Source of the DNA: an uncultured Oscillospiraceae bacterium
Lineage (GTDB): Bacteria; Bacillota; Clostridia; UBA1381
Reading direction: 5' to 3'
Assembly: GCA_946531785.1 (NCBI GenBank)
Contig: CAMNAT010000078.1
Span: forward strand, 1-8,081
DNA length: 8,081 nt
The notes under the pieces are model-generated. The model searched no databases. It was not told the origin of the DNA and was given only the letters and a program-made list of their open reading frames with translations. Positions 1 to 6,518 of the stretch are shown here, piece by piece. The translations under genes and the position numbers were made by a program. The number at the start of each line of letters is the position of its first letter. Positions within the stretch are counted from its first letter, which is position 1.

Positions 1-350
1 TCGCTTCAAAAGGATATGATATTGCTAATATAACTCATGTAAGGCTCACAAACGCAGGTGAAAATGTAGTATATGTTACATCAGGTCCGACATATGTTCC
101 GGCTGAGACAATTACGGCTACACCGGTTGGCAAAGGAGTCAGCGCGGGCGACGGTTATGTTGCAGATACATATACATTTGATGTAGCAGCTGATAAGAGC
201 GTAGTAGTTGTTGTTACACTTCCGAATGTACCGGGTAAAAGCTTTACATCAGGCACGCTTCAGGGTGCAGCTACCTTCGGTCTTATCATCGCAACCGACA
301 GCGCAGAAAAGCTTGATGCAGCAGGCGCACCGGTCATCACAATTCAGTAA
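1..350 (+). CDS. C-terminal part of an uncharacterised, probably extracellular beta-rich protein (5' end outside window)
   Basis: The open frame runs in from before the window (first complete codon at base 3) and ends at the TAA at 348-350, leaving 115 residues. The visible part is rich in Val, Thr, Ala and Gly, with alternating hydrophobic stretches (VVYVTSGPTYVPAET, KSVVVVVTLPN) typical of beta-sandwich domains in secreted or surface proteins. It ends in PVITIQ, with no LPXTG sorting motif, no terminal hydrophobic helix and no dockerin repeat. Its codons favour A- or T-ending choices (gca, aca, gta), unlike the glycosidase genes downstream, which use many gcg and ggc codons. A small-protein gene follows 17 bases after the stop codon and is probably co-transcribed. 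I do not recognise the family. A surface or S-layer-like role is only a guess from composition. That the reading frame is real is well supported by the long open frame and the ribosome-binding-site-led gene that follows. Confidence 0.72.
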   Translation, partial: ASKGYDIANITHVRLTNAGENVVYVTSGPTYVPAETITATPVGKGVSAGDGYVADTYTFDVAADKSVVVVVTLPNVPGKSFTSGTLQGAATFGLIIATDSAEKLDAAGAPVITIQ

Positions 351-351
351 T

Positions 352-358
352 AGGGAGG
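352..358 (+). promoter_or_regulatory. Ribosome binding site of the 53-residue small protein
   Basis: AGGGAGG lies just after the upstream stop codon. It is 9 bases from the ATG at 368 but only 2 bases from the ATG at 361. The 361 frame also closes after six codons. This spacing fixes the start of the small protein at 368. Confidence 0.75.
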
Positions 359-367
359 ATATGTGCA

Positions 368-529
368 ATGAAAAAGTATAATACACCCATAATGGAAGTA
401 TCAAGATTTGACACTGAGAATGTAGTAACAGGCTCGGGATTTGAGACGAGCGCAACAAAGACTGCGGCAGTTCAGCAGCTTAATGGTAAAATATCAACTG
501 GAGCAGAGATTCTCACATTCACATTCTGA
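368..529 (+). CDS. Small uncharacterised protein (53 residues) with an MKKYxxPxMEVxxFDTENVVT-type N-terminus
   Basis: The product begins MKKYNTPIMEV, continues with FDTENVVTGSGFETSATKT, and ends AEILTFTF. It has no transmembrane helix, no signal peptide and no cysteine. A strong AGGGAGG ribosome binding site 9 bases upstream and the tight 17-base gap after the preceding gene support real translation. From memory, short proteins opening with MKKY-x-x-P and a 'DTENVVT'-like segment, followed by a variable Ser/Thr/Gly-rich tail, recur in Clostridia and are usually annotated hypothetical; this was not checked by search. The arrangement of an ordered N-terminus and a low-complexity tail resembles a leader-core precursor peptide. 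However, no modification enzyme, protease or exporter gene is visible in the window, so that is speculation. A strong stem-loop starts 37 bases after the stop codon. Confidence 0.7.
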   Translation: MKKYNTPIMEVSRFDTENVVTGSGFETSATKTAAVQQLNGKISTGAEILTFTF

Positions 530-565
530 TACAAATAAAGGTAATAAATCAAAGCTGAATAACGG

Positions 566-606
566 CAAAGCTGTCTGCGGACCGCAGACGGCTTTGTCTG
601 CGTTTT
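566..606 (+). terminator. Stem-loop region with two mutually exclusive hairpins; terminator or attenuator ahead of the alpha-galactosidase
   Basis: Hairpin A pairs CAAAGCTGTCTGCGG (566-580) with CCGCAGACGGCTTTG (582-596), giving at least 13 stable pairs with one G-U. Hairpin B pairs CGCAGAC (583-589) with GTCTGCG (596-602) around a 6-base loop and is directly followed by TTTT (603-606), like an intrinsic terminator with a short U tract. Both use 583-589, so only one can form. As a simple reading it ends the upstream two-gene transcript. Since it lies only 16 bases before the next start codon, it may also control read-through into the galactosidase/mannanase unit. No confident promoter was found between 530 and 622, which makes read-through control plausible. 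Confidence 0.6.
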
Positions 607-622
607 AAGAGAGGGAACGGAT

Positions 623-2767
623 ATGATAATAAGAAACGGAAAAACGACTCACCTTATCGGAAAAAGCGTAAGCTACATCATGCACGAGAGCGAAACGGGC
701 GAGCTTTTGCATTTCTATTTCGGCAGACGCATTGCCGACCGCGATTATTCGCTTATGACCGGAGAGTGGCACGAAACTCTCGGCTCGGGCGCGAACGAGT
801 TTTCGCTGGAACCGTATCCGCAGGAGTACCCCGCGTACGGGTACACGGATATGAGAAGCCCCGCATATCAGATAGTGAACAGATACGGCAACACGATCTC
901 GCGGATGCGCGTCAAGGAATACATAGTACATAAAAACAGCGCGGTGCAGACAGAGGGGATGCCGTGTCTTTTTAAGGGTGAAAACAACGCCGATACTCTT
1001 GAGGTGGTAATGTATGATGATGCCATCGACATGGAGATAAGGCTTTACTATATAGTTTTTGAAGAGTACGATATAATAGCGCGTCATGCGGTGATATTAA
1101 ACCGCTCAACTGATGCGGCAAAGCTCTACAGCGCATACTCGGCAAATCTGGAGCTGCCTATGGGCGGGTATGACATGATATATTTCACCGGCGCATGGGC
1201 GCGGGAGATGAACATGCAGCGGACAAGGATAGAGCCGGGCATGAGGTACGAGGCTGAGAATGCGCGCGGCATAAGCGGACATCACATGAACCCGTTTGTT
1301 ATGATAGCGTCGCGTGATGCAACGGAGGCGTCCGGCGAGGTGTACGGACTTTCGCTGATATACAGCGGCAATCACTCTACCGTTGCAAAGACGGATCAGC
1401 TCGGGCAGCTGCGCGTGCAGCAGGGCATAAATCCGATGCAGTTCGCATGGACGATGATGCCCGGGGAGAGCTTCACAACGCCGCAGTCGGTGCTGTGCTT
1501 CTCATCCGACGGCTTCGGCGGTATCTCGAGGGAGTATCATAAGCTTTACCGCAACAATCTCATGCGCAGCAGATGGACGCACAGAGAAAGACCTATCCTT
1601 ATAAACAACTGGGAGGGTACCTATTTTGATTTTAACGAAGAAAAGCTTTTGAAGATAGCAAAAAGAGCCAAGGAAGCGGGCATAGAGCTGTTTGTCCTCG
1701 ATGACGGCTGGTTCGGCAGGCGCGACGGCGACAACTCCAGTCTCGGCGACTGGGTGCCGGATGAGCGCAAGCTGCCGAACGGCATCAAGGGACTTGCGGA
1801 AAAGATAAATGCGCTCGGGATGAAGTTCGGGCTGTGGTTTGAGCCGGAGATGGTAAGTCCCGATTCCGACCTGTACCGCGCGCATCCGGACTGGGCTATA
1901 CATGTTCCGCAGCGCCGCGGGGTCACGGCGCGCTGGCAGTATCTTCTCGACCTTTCCCGCGACGAGGTGTGCGAGTATGTGATCGAGGCGGTGTCAGATG
2001 TTTTGCGTACCGCGAATGTGGAATATGTGAAATGGGATATGAACCGCGGCATGTCCGATATGCCGTATCCGGGCTATGCGCATGAGTATGTTCTGGGCTA
2101 TTACCGCATCATGGACGCTATAACCTCGGCATTCCCGGAGGTGCTGTTCGAGGGCTGCTGCTCCGGCGGCGGACGGTTTGATCCGGGCGTTCTGGCGTAT
2201 ATGCCGCAGATATGGGCAAGCGATAATTCGGACGCGGTAGCGAGGATGAAGATACAGTATTCCACATCTATGTGCTATCCTGTGAGCGCGATCTCAACAC
2301 ATGTTACCGCGTCGCCCAATCATCAGAACGGCAGGATAACAACGCTTAAAACAAGGGCTGACACCGCATATGCCGGGACCTTCGGCTATGAGCTCGATAT
2401 AACTCACGCGACTGATGAGGAAATGGACGAGATAAGGAAGCAGATAGCTCTGAGGAAGCAGATAGACAGGCTCGTGCATGAGGGTGAGCTGCATAGATTG
2501 GCAAGTCCGTTTGAGGGGGAATACTGCACATGGGAGTTGGTGTCACAGGATAAAAAGCACGCGTTCGTGTTCACCTGCAAGATCCTTTCAGTTGCAAGCT
2601 CGCGCGCGCCGAGGATAAAGCTCATGGGACTTGATCCGGATAAGCGGTATATCGATAAGCTCAGCGGCAGGGTATATGAGGGTGATCTACTGATGCGCCG
2701 CGGTCTGCGCGTAAGCTATGCGCAGGAGGATTTCGCAACGGAGATCCTTGAGCTTGAGCAGGTGTGA
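623..2767 (+). CDS. Alpha-galactosidase, glycoside hydrolase family 36 (clan GH-D), cytoplasmic
   Basis: The 714-residue product removes terminal alpha-1,6-galactose from oligosaccharides such as galactomannan fragments, melibiose or raffinose, with a retaining mechanism. Its length matches the usual bacterial GH36 form of about 720-740 residues: an N-terminal beta-sandwich domain (about 1-320), a catalytic (beta/alpha)8 barrel (about 325-630) and a C-terminal beta domain. Family hallmarks are visible: NNWEGTYFDF (328-337), LDDGWFGRRDGD (359-370), FEPEMVSPDSDL (406-417), and KWDMNR (470-475) with the nucleophile Asp472. GCCSGGGRFD follows at 511-520, then WASDNSDA (531-538) with the presumed acid/base Asp534. 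There is no signal peptide, so it should act in the cytoplasm on imported sugars. GAGAGGGA (609-616) is well spaced to the ATG at 623. The secreted mannanase gene follows after only 4 bases. All expected catalytic residues are present and there is no sign of truncation. Confidence 0.95.
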   Translation: MIIRNGKTTHLIGKSVSYIMHESETGELLHFYFGRRIADRDYSLMTGEWHETLGSGANEFSLEPYPQEYPAYGYTDMRSPAYQIVNRYGNTISRMRVKEYIVHKNSAVQTEGMPCLFKGENNADTLEVVMYDDAIDMEIRLYYIVFEEYDIIARHAVILNRSTDAAKLYSAYSANLELPMGGYDMIYFTGAWAREMNMQRTRIEPGMRYEAENARGISGHHMNPFVMIASRDATEASGEVYGLSLIYSGNHSTVAKTDQLGQLRVQQGINPMQFAWTMMPGESFTTPQSVLCFSSDGFGGISREYHKLYRNNLMRSRWTHRERPILINNWEGTYFDFNEEKLLKIAKRAKEAGIELFVLDDGWFGRRDGDNSSLGDWVPDERKLPNGIKGLAEKINALGMKFGLWFEPEMVSPDSDLYRAHPDWAIHVPQRRGVTARWQYLLDLSRDEVCEYVIEAVSDVLRTANVEYVKWDMNRGMSDMPYPGYAHEYVLGYYRIMDAITSAFPEVLFEGCCSGGGRFDPGVLAYMPQIWASDNSDAVARMKIQYSTSMCYPVSAISTHVTASPNHQNGRITTLKTRADTAYAGTFGYELDITHATDEEMDEIRKQIALRKQIDRLVHEGELHRLASPFEGEYCTWELVSQDKKHAFVFTCKILSVASSRAPRIKLMGLDPDKRYIDKLSGRVYEGDLLMRRGLRVSYAQEDFATEILELEQV
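2757..2764 (+). promoter_or_regulatory. Ribosome binding site inside the galactosidase 3' end that sets the mannanase start
   Basis: AGCAGGTG overlaps the last codons of the alpha-galactosidase, with AGG 9 bases before the ATG at 2772. The alternative in-frame ATG at 2718 lies deep in the upstream gene, has no Shine-Dalgarno sequence, and would bury the signal peptide behind an Arg-rich extension. The start at 2772 is therefore preferred, and translational coupling is likely. Confidence 0.65.
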
Positions 2768-2771
2768 TATT

Positions 2772-4385
2772 ATGTATATCGGCATAAAACTTACGGCAGC
2801 TTTAACGGCTGCCGCTGTTTTTACATTTTGCCCCGGCGTGTCAGCCTACGATAAGGCGCAGGTATCTATAAGCTTTGATCCGACACGCTTCAGCTCCGGT
2901 TATGACAGCTCGAACGGGTACGATATGTATATTGCTCTCTACCATAATGAAGAGTTAAGATCGGTGATAAAGAACAAGACCGGCGGAGGCTTCGGCGCAG
3001 ATATAAATAATGCCCGCGTGTTTTTCTGGGACGGTATGACGCCTGTATATGAGAGTGAAAGCTATTATAAGCCGGATGGCTATTATGTTGATTCGACGCT
3101 GAGACCTGAGCGCGGCAATTCGCATCTGAGGATAGAGGACGGAAGGCTCGTTGACTCATCGGGCAAAGGGGCGGAGCTGCCCGATGTGGTGAGCCTTGCG
3201 GATGCAAAGGCAAACGCTGCTGCAAAAAACCTATACAGCTATCTTGCGGCGGTGGGTGAGTCGGACATGCTCCTTATCGGTCAGCAGAATTATATTGATA
3301 ACAAGGCGGGCAGCCGTGAGCTTTCAGACTCCGATGTTTTTGACATAACCGGTGATCATCCGGCGATATTCGGGATAGACACGCTTTCGATAAGCGGAGC
3401 GGAGTATAGCGCGTATAAGTGTAATCAGAAATACGGCACGAGCTTTCCGCAAAACGCAGAGGGCGAGATCGCCGCGACCGCGTATTATACGAATAAGGCG
3501 ATAGAGAACGGTTCTATCGTGACGCTTTCCTCGCATATGCCGAACTTCGCGACCGTGCGGACGGTGGATGAAAACGCGGCTGTCAGCTATGAGAAATACG
3601 ATTTCAATGTTTATAGCAGCCCGGAGCTTAGCGGAAACACAGCAAACGAGATATTACCGGGCGGAAAATATAACGATATGTATAAAGCTTATCTTGATCT
3701 TATCGCGGCGTATGTCAGGCGGATAAACGGCGTGGTGCTTTTCAGACCGTTCCATGAGAACACCGGAAGCTGGTTCTGGTGGGGCGCGGAGCTATGTGAT
3801 GCGGAGACATATAAAAAAATATACCGCTACGCAAAAAGATACCTGACTGAGGTGCGCGGTGCGCATAATCTGCTCTTTATCTACAGCCCCGGCAGCGAGC
3901 CGCAGAGTGCGGCGGAGCTGGAGCTGAGGTATCCGGGCGATGACTGTGTTGATATAGTTGGGCTTGATATGTATGATAATGCGCCTGATCCGGAGAGCGG
4001 ATGGATGGCGGAGCTTAAAAGGCATCTAGGGAAAACCAATGAGTTTGCAAAGGCACATGGAAAGCTTTGCGCGCTTACTGAGACGGGAGCCACAAACCGA
4101 ACGCTTCCGCCGGACAGCCAGACAGCTTTTTTGAGGTACGGGAACAAAAACAAGGAGTGGTATAAGGATGTGCTTGACGCGGCGGCAGGCACCGGCGCGG
4201 CATATATGCTGCTGTGGTCGAGCTGGGGAGAATACAGCGCGTTCTATACTCCGTATGTGAAGTATAAAAACGGAGACGGATCTCTTCACGGACACGAGCT
4301 TCTCGACAGCTTCATAAGCTTCTATAATGATCCGCGGAGCGTGTTTGCCTCAGATCACGCGGATGTTTTGAGCTTGATAAAGTAA
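2772..4385 (+). CDS. Secreted endo-beta-1,4-mannanase, glycoside hydrolase family 26
   Basis: The 537-residue enzyme should hydrolyse internal beta-1,4-mannosidic bonds of mannan, glucomannan or galactomannan outside the cell. Residues 1-25 form a signal peptide (MYIGIK, then a hydrophobic core, ending GVSA before Tyr26). Residues of about 26-135 form a small beta-rich accessory region containing ARVFFWDGMTPVYESESY, a pattern seen as a linker or accessory segment in clostridial glycosidases. The GH26 domain covers about 141-525. RPFHENTGSWFWWG (325-338) carries the acid/base Glu329, and ALTETG (434-439) carries the nucleophile Glu437. The 108-residue gap between them equals that of Cellvibrio Man26A (Glu212/Glu320), recalled from the literature. 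LLWSSWGEYSAFY (480-492) fits the barrel's last strand. No dockerin, CBM tail or LPXTG motif is seen, so it is probably released. Cys20 is not in a proper lipobox. No hairpin terminator follows, so transcripts may run into the regulator gene. Confidence 0.92.
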   Translation: MYIGIKLTAALTAAAVFTFCPGVSAYDKAQVSISFDPTRFSSGYDSSNGYDMYIALYHNEELRSVIKNKTGGGFGADINNARVFFWDGMTPVYESESYYKPDGYYVDSTLRPERGNSHLRIEDGRLVDSSGKGAELPDVVSLADAKANAAAKNLYSYLAAVGESDMLLIGQQNYIDNKAGSRELSDSDVFDITGDHPAIFGIDTLSISGAEYSAYKCNQKYGTSFPQNAEGEIAATAYYTNKAIENGSIVTLSSHMPNFATVRTVDENAAVSYEKYDFNVYSSPELSGNTANEILPGGKYNDMYKAYLDLIAAYVRRINGVVLFRPFHENTGSWFWWGAELCDAETYKKIYRYAKRYLTEVRGAHNLLFIYSPGSEPQSAAELELRYPGDDCVDIVGLDMYDNAPDPESGWMAELKRHLGKTNEFAKAHGKLCALTETGATNRTLPPDSQTAFLRYGNKNKEWYKDVLDAAAGTGAAYMLLWSSWGEYSAFYTPYVKYKNGDGSLHGHELLDSFISFYNDPRSVFASDHADVLSLIK

Positions 4386-4394
4386 AAGCTATAA

Positions 4395-4404
4395 TTTAAT
4401 TAAC
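4395..4404 (+). promoter_or_regulatory. Near-copy of the TTTAATTAAA palindrome upstream of the lacI-type promoter
   Basis: TTTAATTAAC matches, at 9 of 10 bases, a palindrome present in four exact copies in the 6488-6783 intergenic region. It lies 28 bases upstream of the -35 element of the lacI-type gene. A pair of TTAAAT sequences follows (4410-4415 and 4421-4426) with an 11-base period, about one helical turn. It is a candidate operator; the AT-rich background weakens the case. Confidence 0.35.
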
Positions 4405-4432
4405 AAAACTTAAATTCAGGTTAAATAATGTA

Positions 4433-4461
4433 TTGACAAACTTAATAATATACTATATAAT
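4433..4461 (+). promoter_or_regulatory. Sigma-A-type promoter of the LacI-family regulator
   Basis: TTGACA (4433-4438) and TATAAT (4456-4461) are both exact consensus hexamers separated by the optimal 17 bases. Transcription should start near 4468-4469, about 42 bases before the ATG. Such a perfect promoter usually implies that transcription is held down by a repressor, in keeping with the inverted repeat that covers its end. Confidence 0.85.
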
Positions 4462-4489
4462 ATATGTATATTGATAAAGTATACTTATA
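4461..4489 (+). repeat. Inverted repeat over the lacI-type transcription start; candidate operator
   Basis: TATATGTATA (4461-4470) and TATACTTATA (4480-4489) are inverted copies matching at 9 of 10 positions, with a 9-base spacer. The left arm touches the last base of the -10 element and the right arm lies in the 5' leader. This is a good position for an autoregulatory operator. Alternatively it is an RNA hairpin, though one of low stability because it is almost all A-T. Confidence 0.45.
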
Positions 4490-4510
4490 TTGGAAAGGTA
4501 TTGAAGTGAA

Positions 4511-5524
4511 ATGAAAAAGGGCGTAAGATTGATAGATATCGGCAACGAGTTGGGTGTAAGCGCCGTTACTGTTTCAAATGCTTTGTTGAACCAGAAGGGC
4601 GTCAGCCGTGAGCTGCGTGCCAAGATCGTTGACAAGGCGATCGAAATGGGCTATGTCAATACACAGTCAGCGGGTAAAAAGGAAAAGACGATCAGTCTCG
4701 GCGTGCTTATCCACGATCAATATCTTGATAAATACGCTACCTTCTATTGGCATATGTATCAGCGGATGTCGATAAAGGCAATAGAAAACGGATGTATCAC
4801 AATGGTTGAGATCATAAACCAGCGCGATGTCGAGGAGCGGAACATCCCCGTCATGGTGCGCGATGATAAGATACAGGCACTTCTGATACTTGGCGAGCTG
4901 CCTACGGCATATCTTGAACTTTTAAAGGGCTCGATAGATATACCTATGGTTTTTGTTGACTTTTATAAAAAGAATATAAGGGATGTCGATTCGATCATTT
5001 CAAATAACTTCTACGGAATGTATTTTCTCACCAACGAGGTCATTAAGCGCGGACACCGCGACCTTATGTTTGTCGGCGCGGTAAACGCCACCGCAAGTAT
5101 CACTGACCGTTTTTTCGGCTTTCTGAAGTCGCTTGCGGAAAACGGGATAGAGTATAACAGCAGCATGATCATTCCTGACAGAACGGCGGATAATACATAT
5201 ATCCCCGTGGAGGTGCCCGAGCATATCCCGTCGGCTATAGTCTGCAATTCCGATCTGGTAGCTGCGGATATCTCGTCAAAGCTGATGCGCGCGGGCTACA
5301 GGGTGCCGGAGGATGTTTCTGTTGTGGGCTTTGACAACTACCTGTTCCCGGGACTTAGTGAGATCGAGTTCACGACCTATGATGTTAATGTTGATGAGAT
5401 GGTCGAGACTGCTATAAGCATAATCGTGAAGCGGATCAATAAGGAATCCATGCCCGAGCCGAGGATCTATATGACCAGCGGGCATATCGTGGAAAGAGAA
5501 AGCCTGATAAATAAGGCCAAATAA
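4511..5524 (+). CDS. LacI/GalR-family transcriptional regulator
   Basis: The 337-residue product has the family's normal length. The N-terminal helix-turn-helix is plain: VRLIDIGNELGVSAVTVSNAL (5-25), with the recognition helix around AVTVSNAL, then VSRELRAKIVDKAIEMGY (31-48). The remainder (about 61-337) is a periplasmic-binding-protein-like sugar-sensing domain, with ISLGVLI at its start and SVVGFDNYLFPGL near the C-terminus. Members usually bind palindromic operators as dimers and release or bind DNA on sugar binding. The hinge segment after Tyr48 (VNTQSAGKKEKT) is about two residues shorter than in PurR-like members and lacks the usual ARxL motif, including the leucine that inserts into the centre of the operator. 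Weak AAAGG (4494-4498) or GAAGTG (4503-4508) sequences serve as ribosome binding site. The position beside mannan-degrading genes suggests control of this locus by mannose- or galactose-containing oligosaccharides, which is inference. Confidence 0.92.
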   Translation: MKKGVRLIDIGNELGVSAVTVSNALLNQKGVSRELRAKIVDKAIEMGYVNTQSAGKKEKTISLGVLIHDQYLDKYATFYWHMYQRMSIKAIENGCITMVEIINQRDVEERNIPVMVRDDKIQALLILGELPTAYLELLKGSIDIPMVFVDFYKKNIRDVDSIISNNFYGMYFLTNEVIKRGHRDLMFVGAVNATASITDRFFGFLKSLAENGIEYNSSMIIPDRTADNTYIPVEVPEHIPSAIVCNSDLVAADISSKLMRAGYRVPEDVSVVGFDNYLFPGLSEIEFTTYDVNVDEMVETAISIIVKRINKESMPEPRIYMTSGHIVERESLINKAK

Positions 5525-5536
5525 TTTATGACATGT

Positions 5537-5566
5537 AAAAGACGCTCCGTTTCCGAAGCGTCTTTT
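5537..5566 (+). terminator. Intrinsic terminator of the lacI-type gene (may work in both directions)
   Basis: AAAAGACGCT (5537-5546) pairs with AGCGTCTTTT (5557-5566) around a 10-base loop, giving a 10-pair stem with a GC core and a T run. It begins 12 bases after the lacI-type stop codon. The A run on the 5' side becomes a T run on the other strand, so it could also stop the convergent AraC-type transcript, whose stop codon is 73 bases away. Confidence 0.88.
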
Positions 5567-5600
5567 ATAATAGGGAGCCGTATTGGCTGCCTAGGGGGCT

Positions 5601-5639
5601 GTAGCTTATAAAGGAGGAGAGATTAGCTTTATAAGCTGC
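5601..5639. repeat. Perfect inverted repeat between the convergent regulators, overlapping the araC-type stop codon
   Basis: GTAGCTTATAAAG (5601-5613) and CTTTATAAGCTGC (5627-5639) are inverted with one G-T wobble over 13 positions, separated by 13 bases. No T run follows on either strand, so it is not a classical terminator. It may still stabilise or process the 3' end of the AraC-type mRNA. AAGGAGG at 5611-5617 on the plus strand looks like a Shine-Dalgarno sequence but has no start codon behind it. Confidence 0.5.
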
Positions 5640-6487
5640 TATATTTCTCTCGTGCGAGAGAGCTTGCGGTAAACAGCCGGTGTAAGCGATGTGTATTTTT
5701 TGAACAGGCGTATAAAGTGATTTGTGGTCTCGATGCCGACACTGAATCCGATCTCATTGATCCTGTAATCTGTTGTCAGCAGAAGCTTTTTCGCATGCTC
5801 TATCCTGCTTTTGTTAAGGTAGGAGATCGGCGAGGTGCCGTAGCAGCGTGTAAAATCCTTTGCTATCTTATATTTATTCACATGGAACCTGTGTTCGAGC
5901 ATGTCAAGAGTGTAGCTTTGGGTGTATTCGTTATCGAACAGCTCCTTTATGCTCTTTATATATTCCGGTATATTTTCAGAGCCGGAAGCATTTGATGCGG
6001 ATATCGCATCGCCTATGAGGTTTACAAAGAACTGCAGTTCCCTGAGATCATCCGCAGCATACATGCCAAAATTCGAGATCAGATCCTCAAACCGTATGAG
6101 GATGTCGGGGGAGCATAAAAGACTTGCCCCGTCCGGCGAAGCGTTTTTAAAGGCGTTTAAAAGATACGCGCAACACACTCCGGAGAGATAGAGCGTATAG
6201 ATATCGCCGGACGCGGAGTCTGTGAGGAGTGAAACAGACTCATCCTTGCCGATAAAAATGAGTGACATTTTACCGTAGAGCCTGTCATTGGCTGTGCTGT
6301 GTACCCTGATCTGGCTGTTGCCGGTAAAGATCATACGGAAAAACTGCCGCTGGGGGATAAAGGCAGTCCCGCGCAGGCTGTGCTTGCCGATTGCTTCTAT
6401 CCGGAAGCATGAAGAAAACTCATCGTGTGGTCTCATTGAATAGACCATCGGATCATTTTTGGAGGCTAATGAGCTTTCGGTACACAT
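5639..6487 (-). CDS. AraC-family transcriptional regulator
   Basis: The 282-residue product begins at the ATG complementary to 6485-6487, with AAAAGGAGC (complement of 6495-6503) about 8 bases upstream. This favours the first Met over Met14. The N-terminal part (about 20-130) contains short beta-strand patterns such as FFRMIFTGNSQIRVHS and KMSLIFIGKD, consistent with a cupin-like sugar-sensing domain of the AraC type. The C-terminal 100 residues are a standard double helix-turn-helix. The first runs around YTLDMLEHRFHVNKYKIAKDF (192-212), and the second is INEIGFSVGIETTNHFIRLFKKYTSLTPAVYRK (243-275), with the typical 'GF...FIRLFKKY.G.TP..YRK' pattern. Such proteins usually activate sugar-utilisation genes by binding tandem direct half-sites. 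The gene diverges from the secreted modular protein gene, so it most likely controls the shared intergenic region and perhaps the galactosidase/mannanase unit. Confidence 0.92.
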   Translation of the reverse strand: MCTESSLASKNDPMVYSMRPHDEFSSCFRIEAIGKHSLRGTAFIPQRQFFRMIFTGNSQIRVHSTANDRLYGKMSLIFIGKDESVSLLTDSASGDIYTLYLSGVCCAYLLNAFKNASPDGASLLCSPDILIRFEDLISNFGMYAADDLRELQFFVNLIGDAISASNASGSENIPEYIKSIKELFDNEYTQSYTLDMLEHRFHVNKYKIAKDFTRCYGTSPISYLNKSRIEHAKKLLLTTDYRINEIGFSVGIETTNHFIRLFKKYTSLTPAVYRKLSRTREI

Positions 6488-6518
6488 AATTACAGCTCCT
6501 TTTCGGTTCTATGATGTC

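Noticed and set aside
530..622. Sigma-A promoter directly before the alpha-galactosidase
   Set aside because: Only weak TACAAA- or TAATAA-like hexamers are present, without a suitable -35; not supportable from sequence alone.
605..2625. Several long open frames on the minus strand opposite the alpha-galactosidase
   Set aside because: They lack ribosome binding sites and recognisable motifs, and they lie antisense to a fully conserved GH36 gene; they are codon-bias shadows.
2718..2771. Possible upstream start of the mannanase at 2718
   Set aside because: It has no ribosome binding site, lies inside the galactosidase gene, and would put an Arg-rich stretch ahead of an otherwise good signal peptide. 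The ATG at 2772 has AGCAGGTG upstream.
2815..2835. Lipoprotein attachment at Cys20 of the mannanase
   Set aside because: The residues before the cysteine (VFTF) do not fit a lipobox, while VSA before Tyr26 is a good ordinary signal peptidase site.
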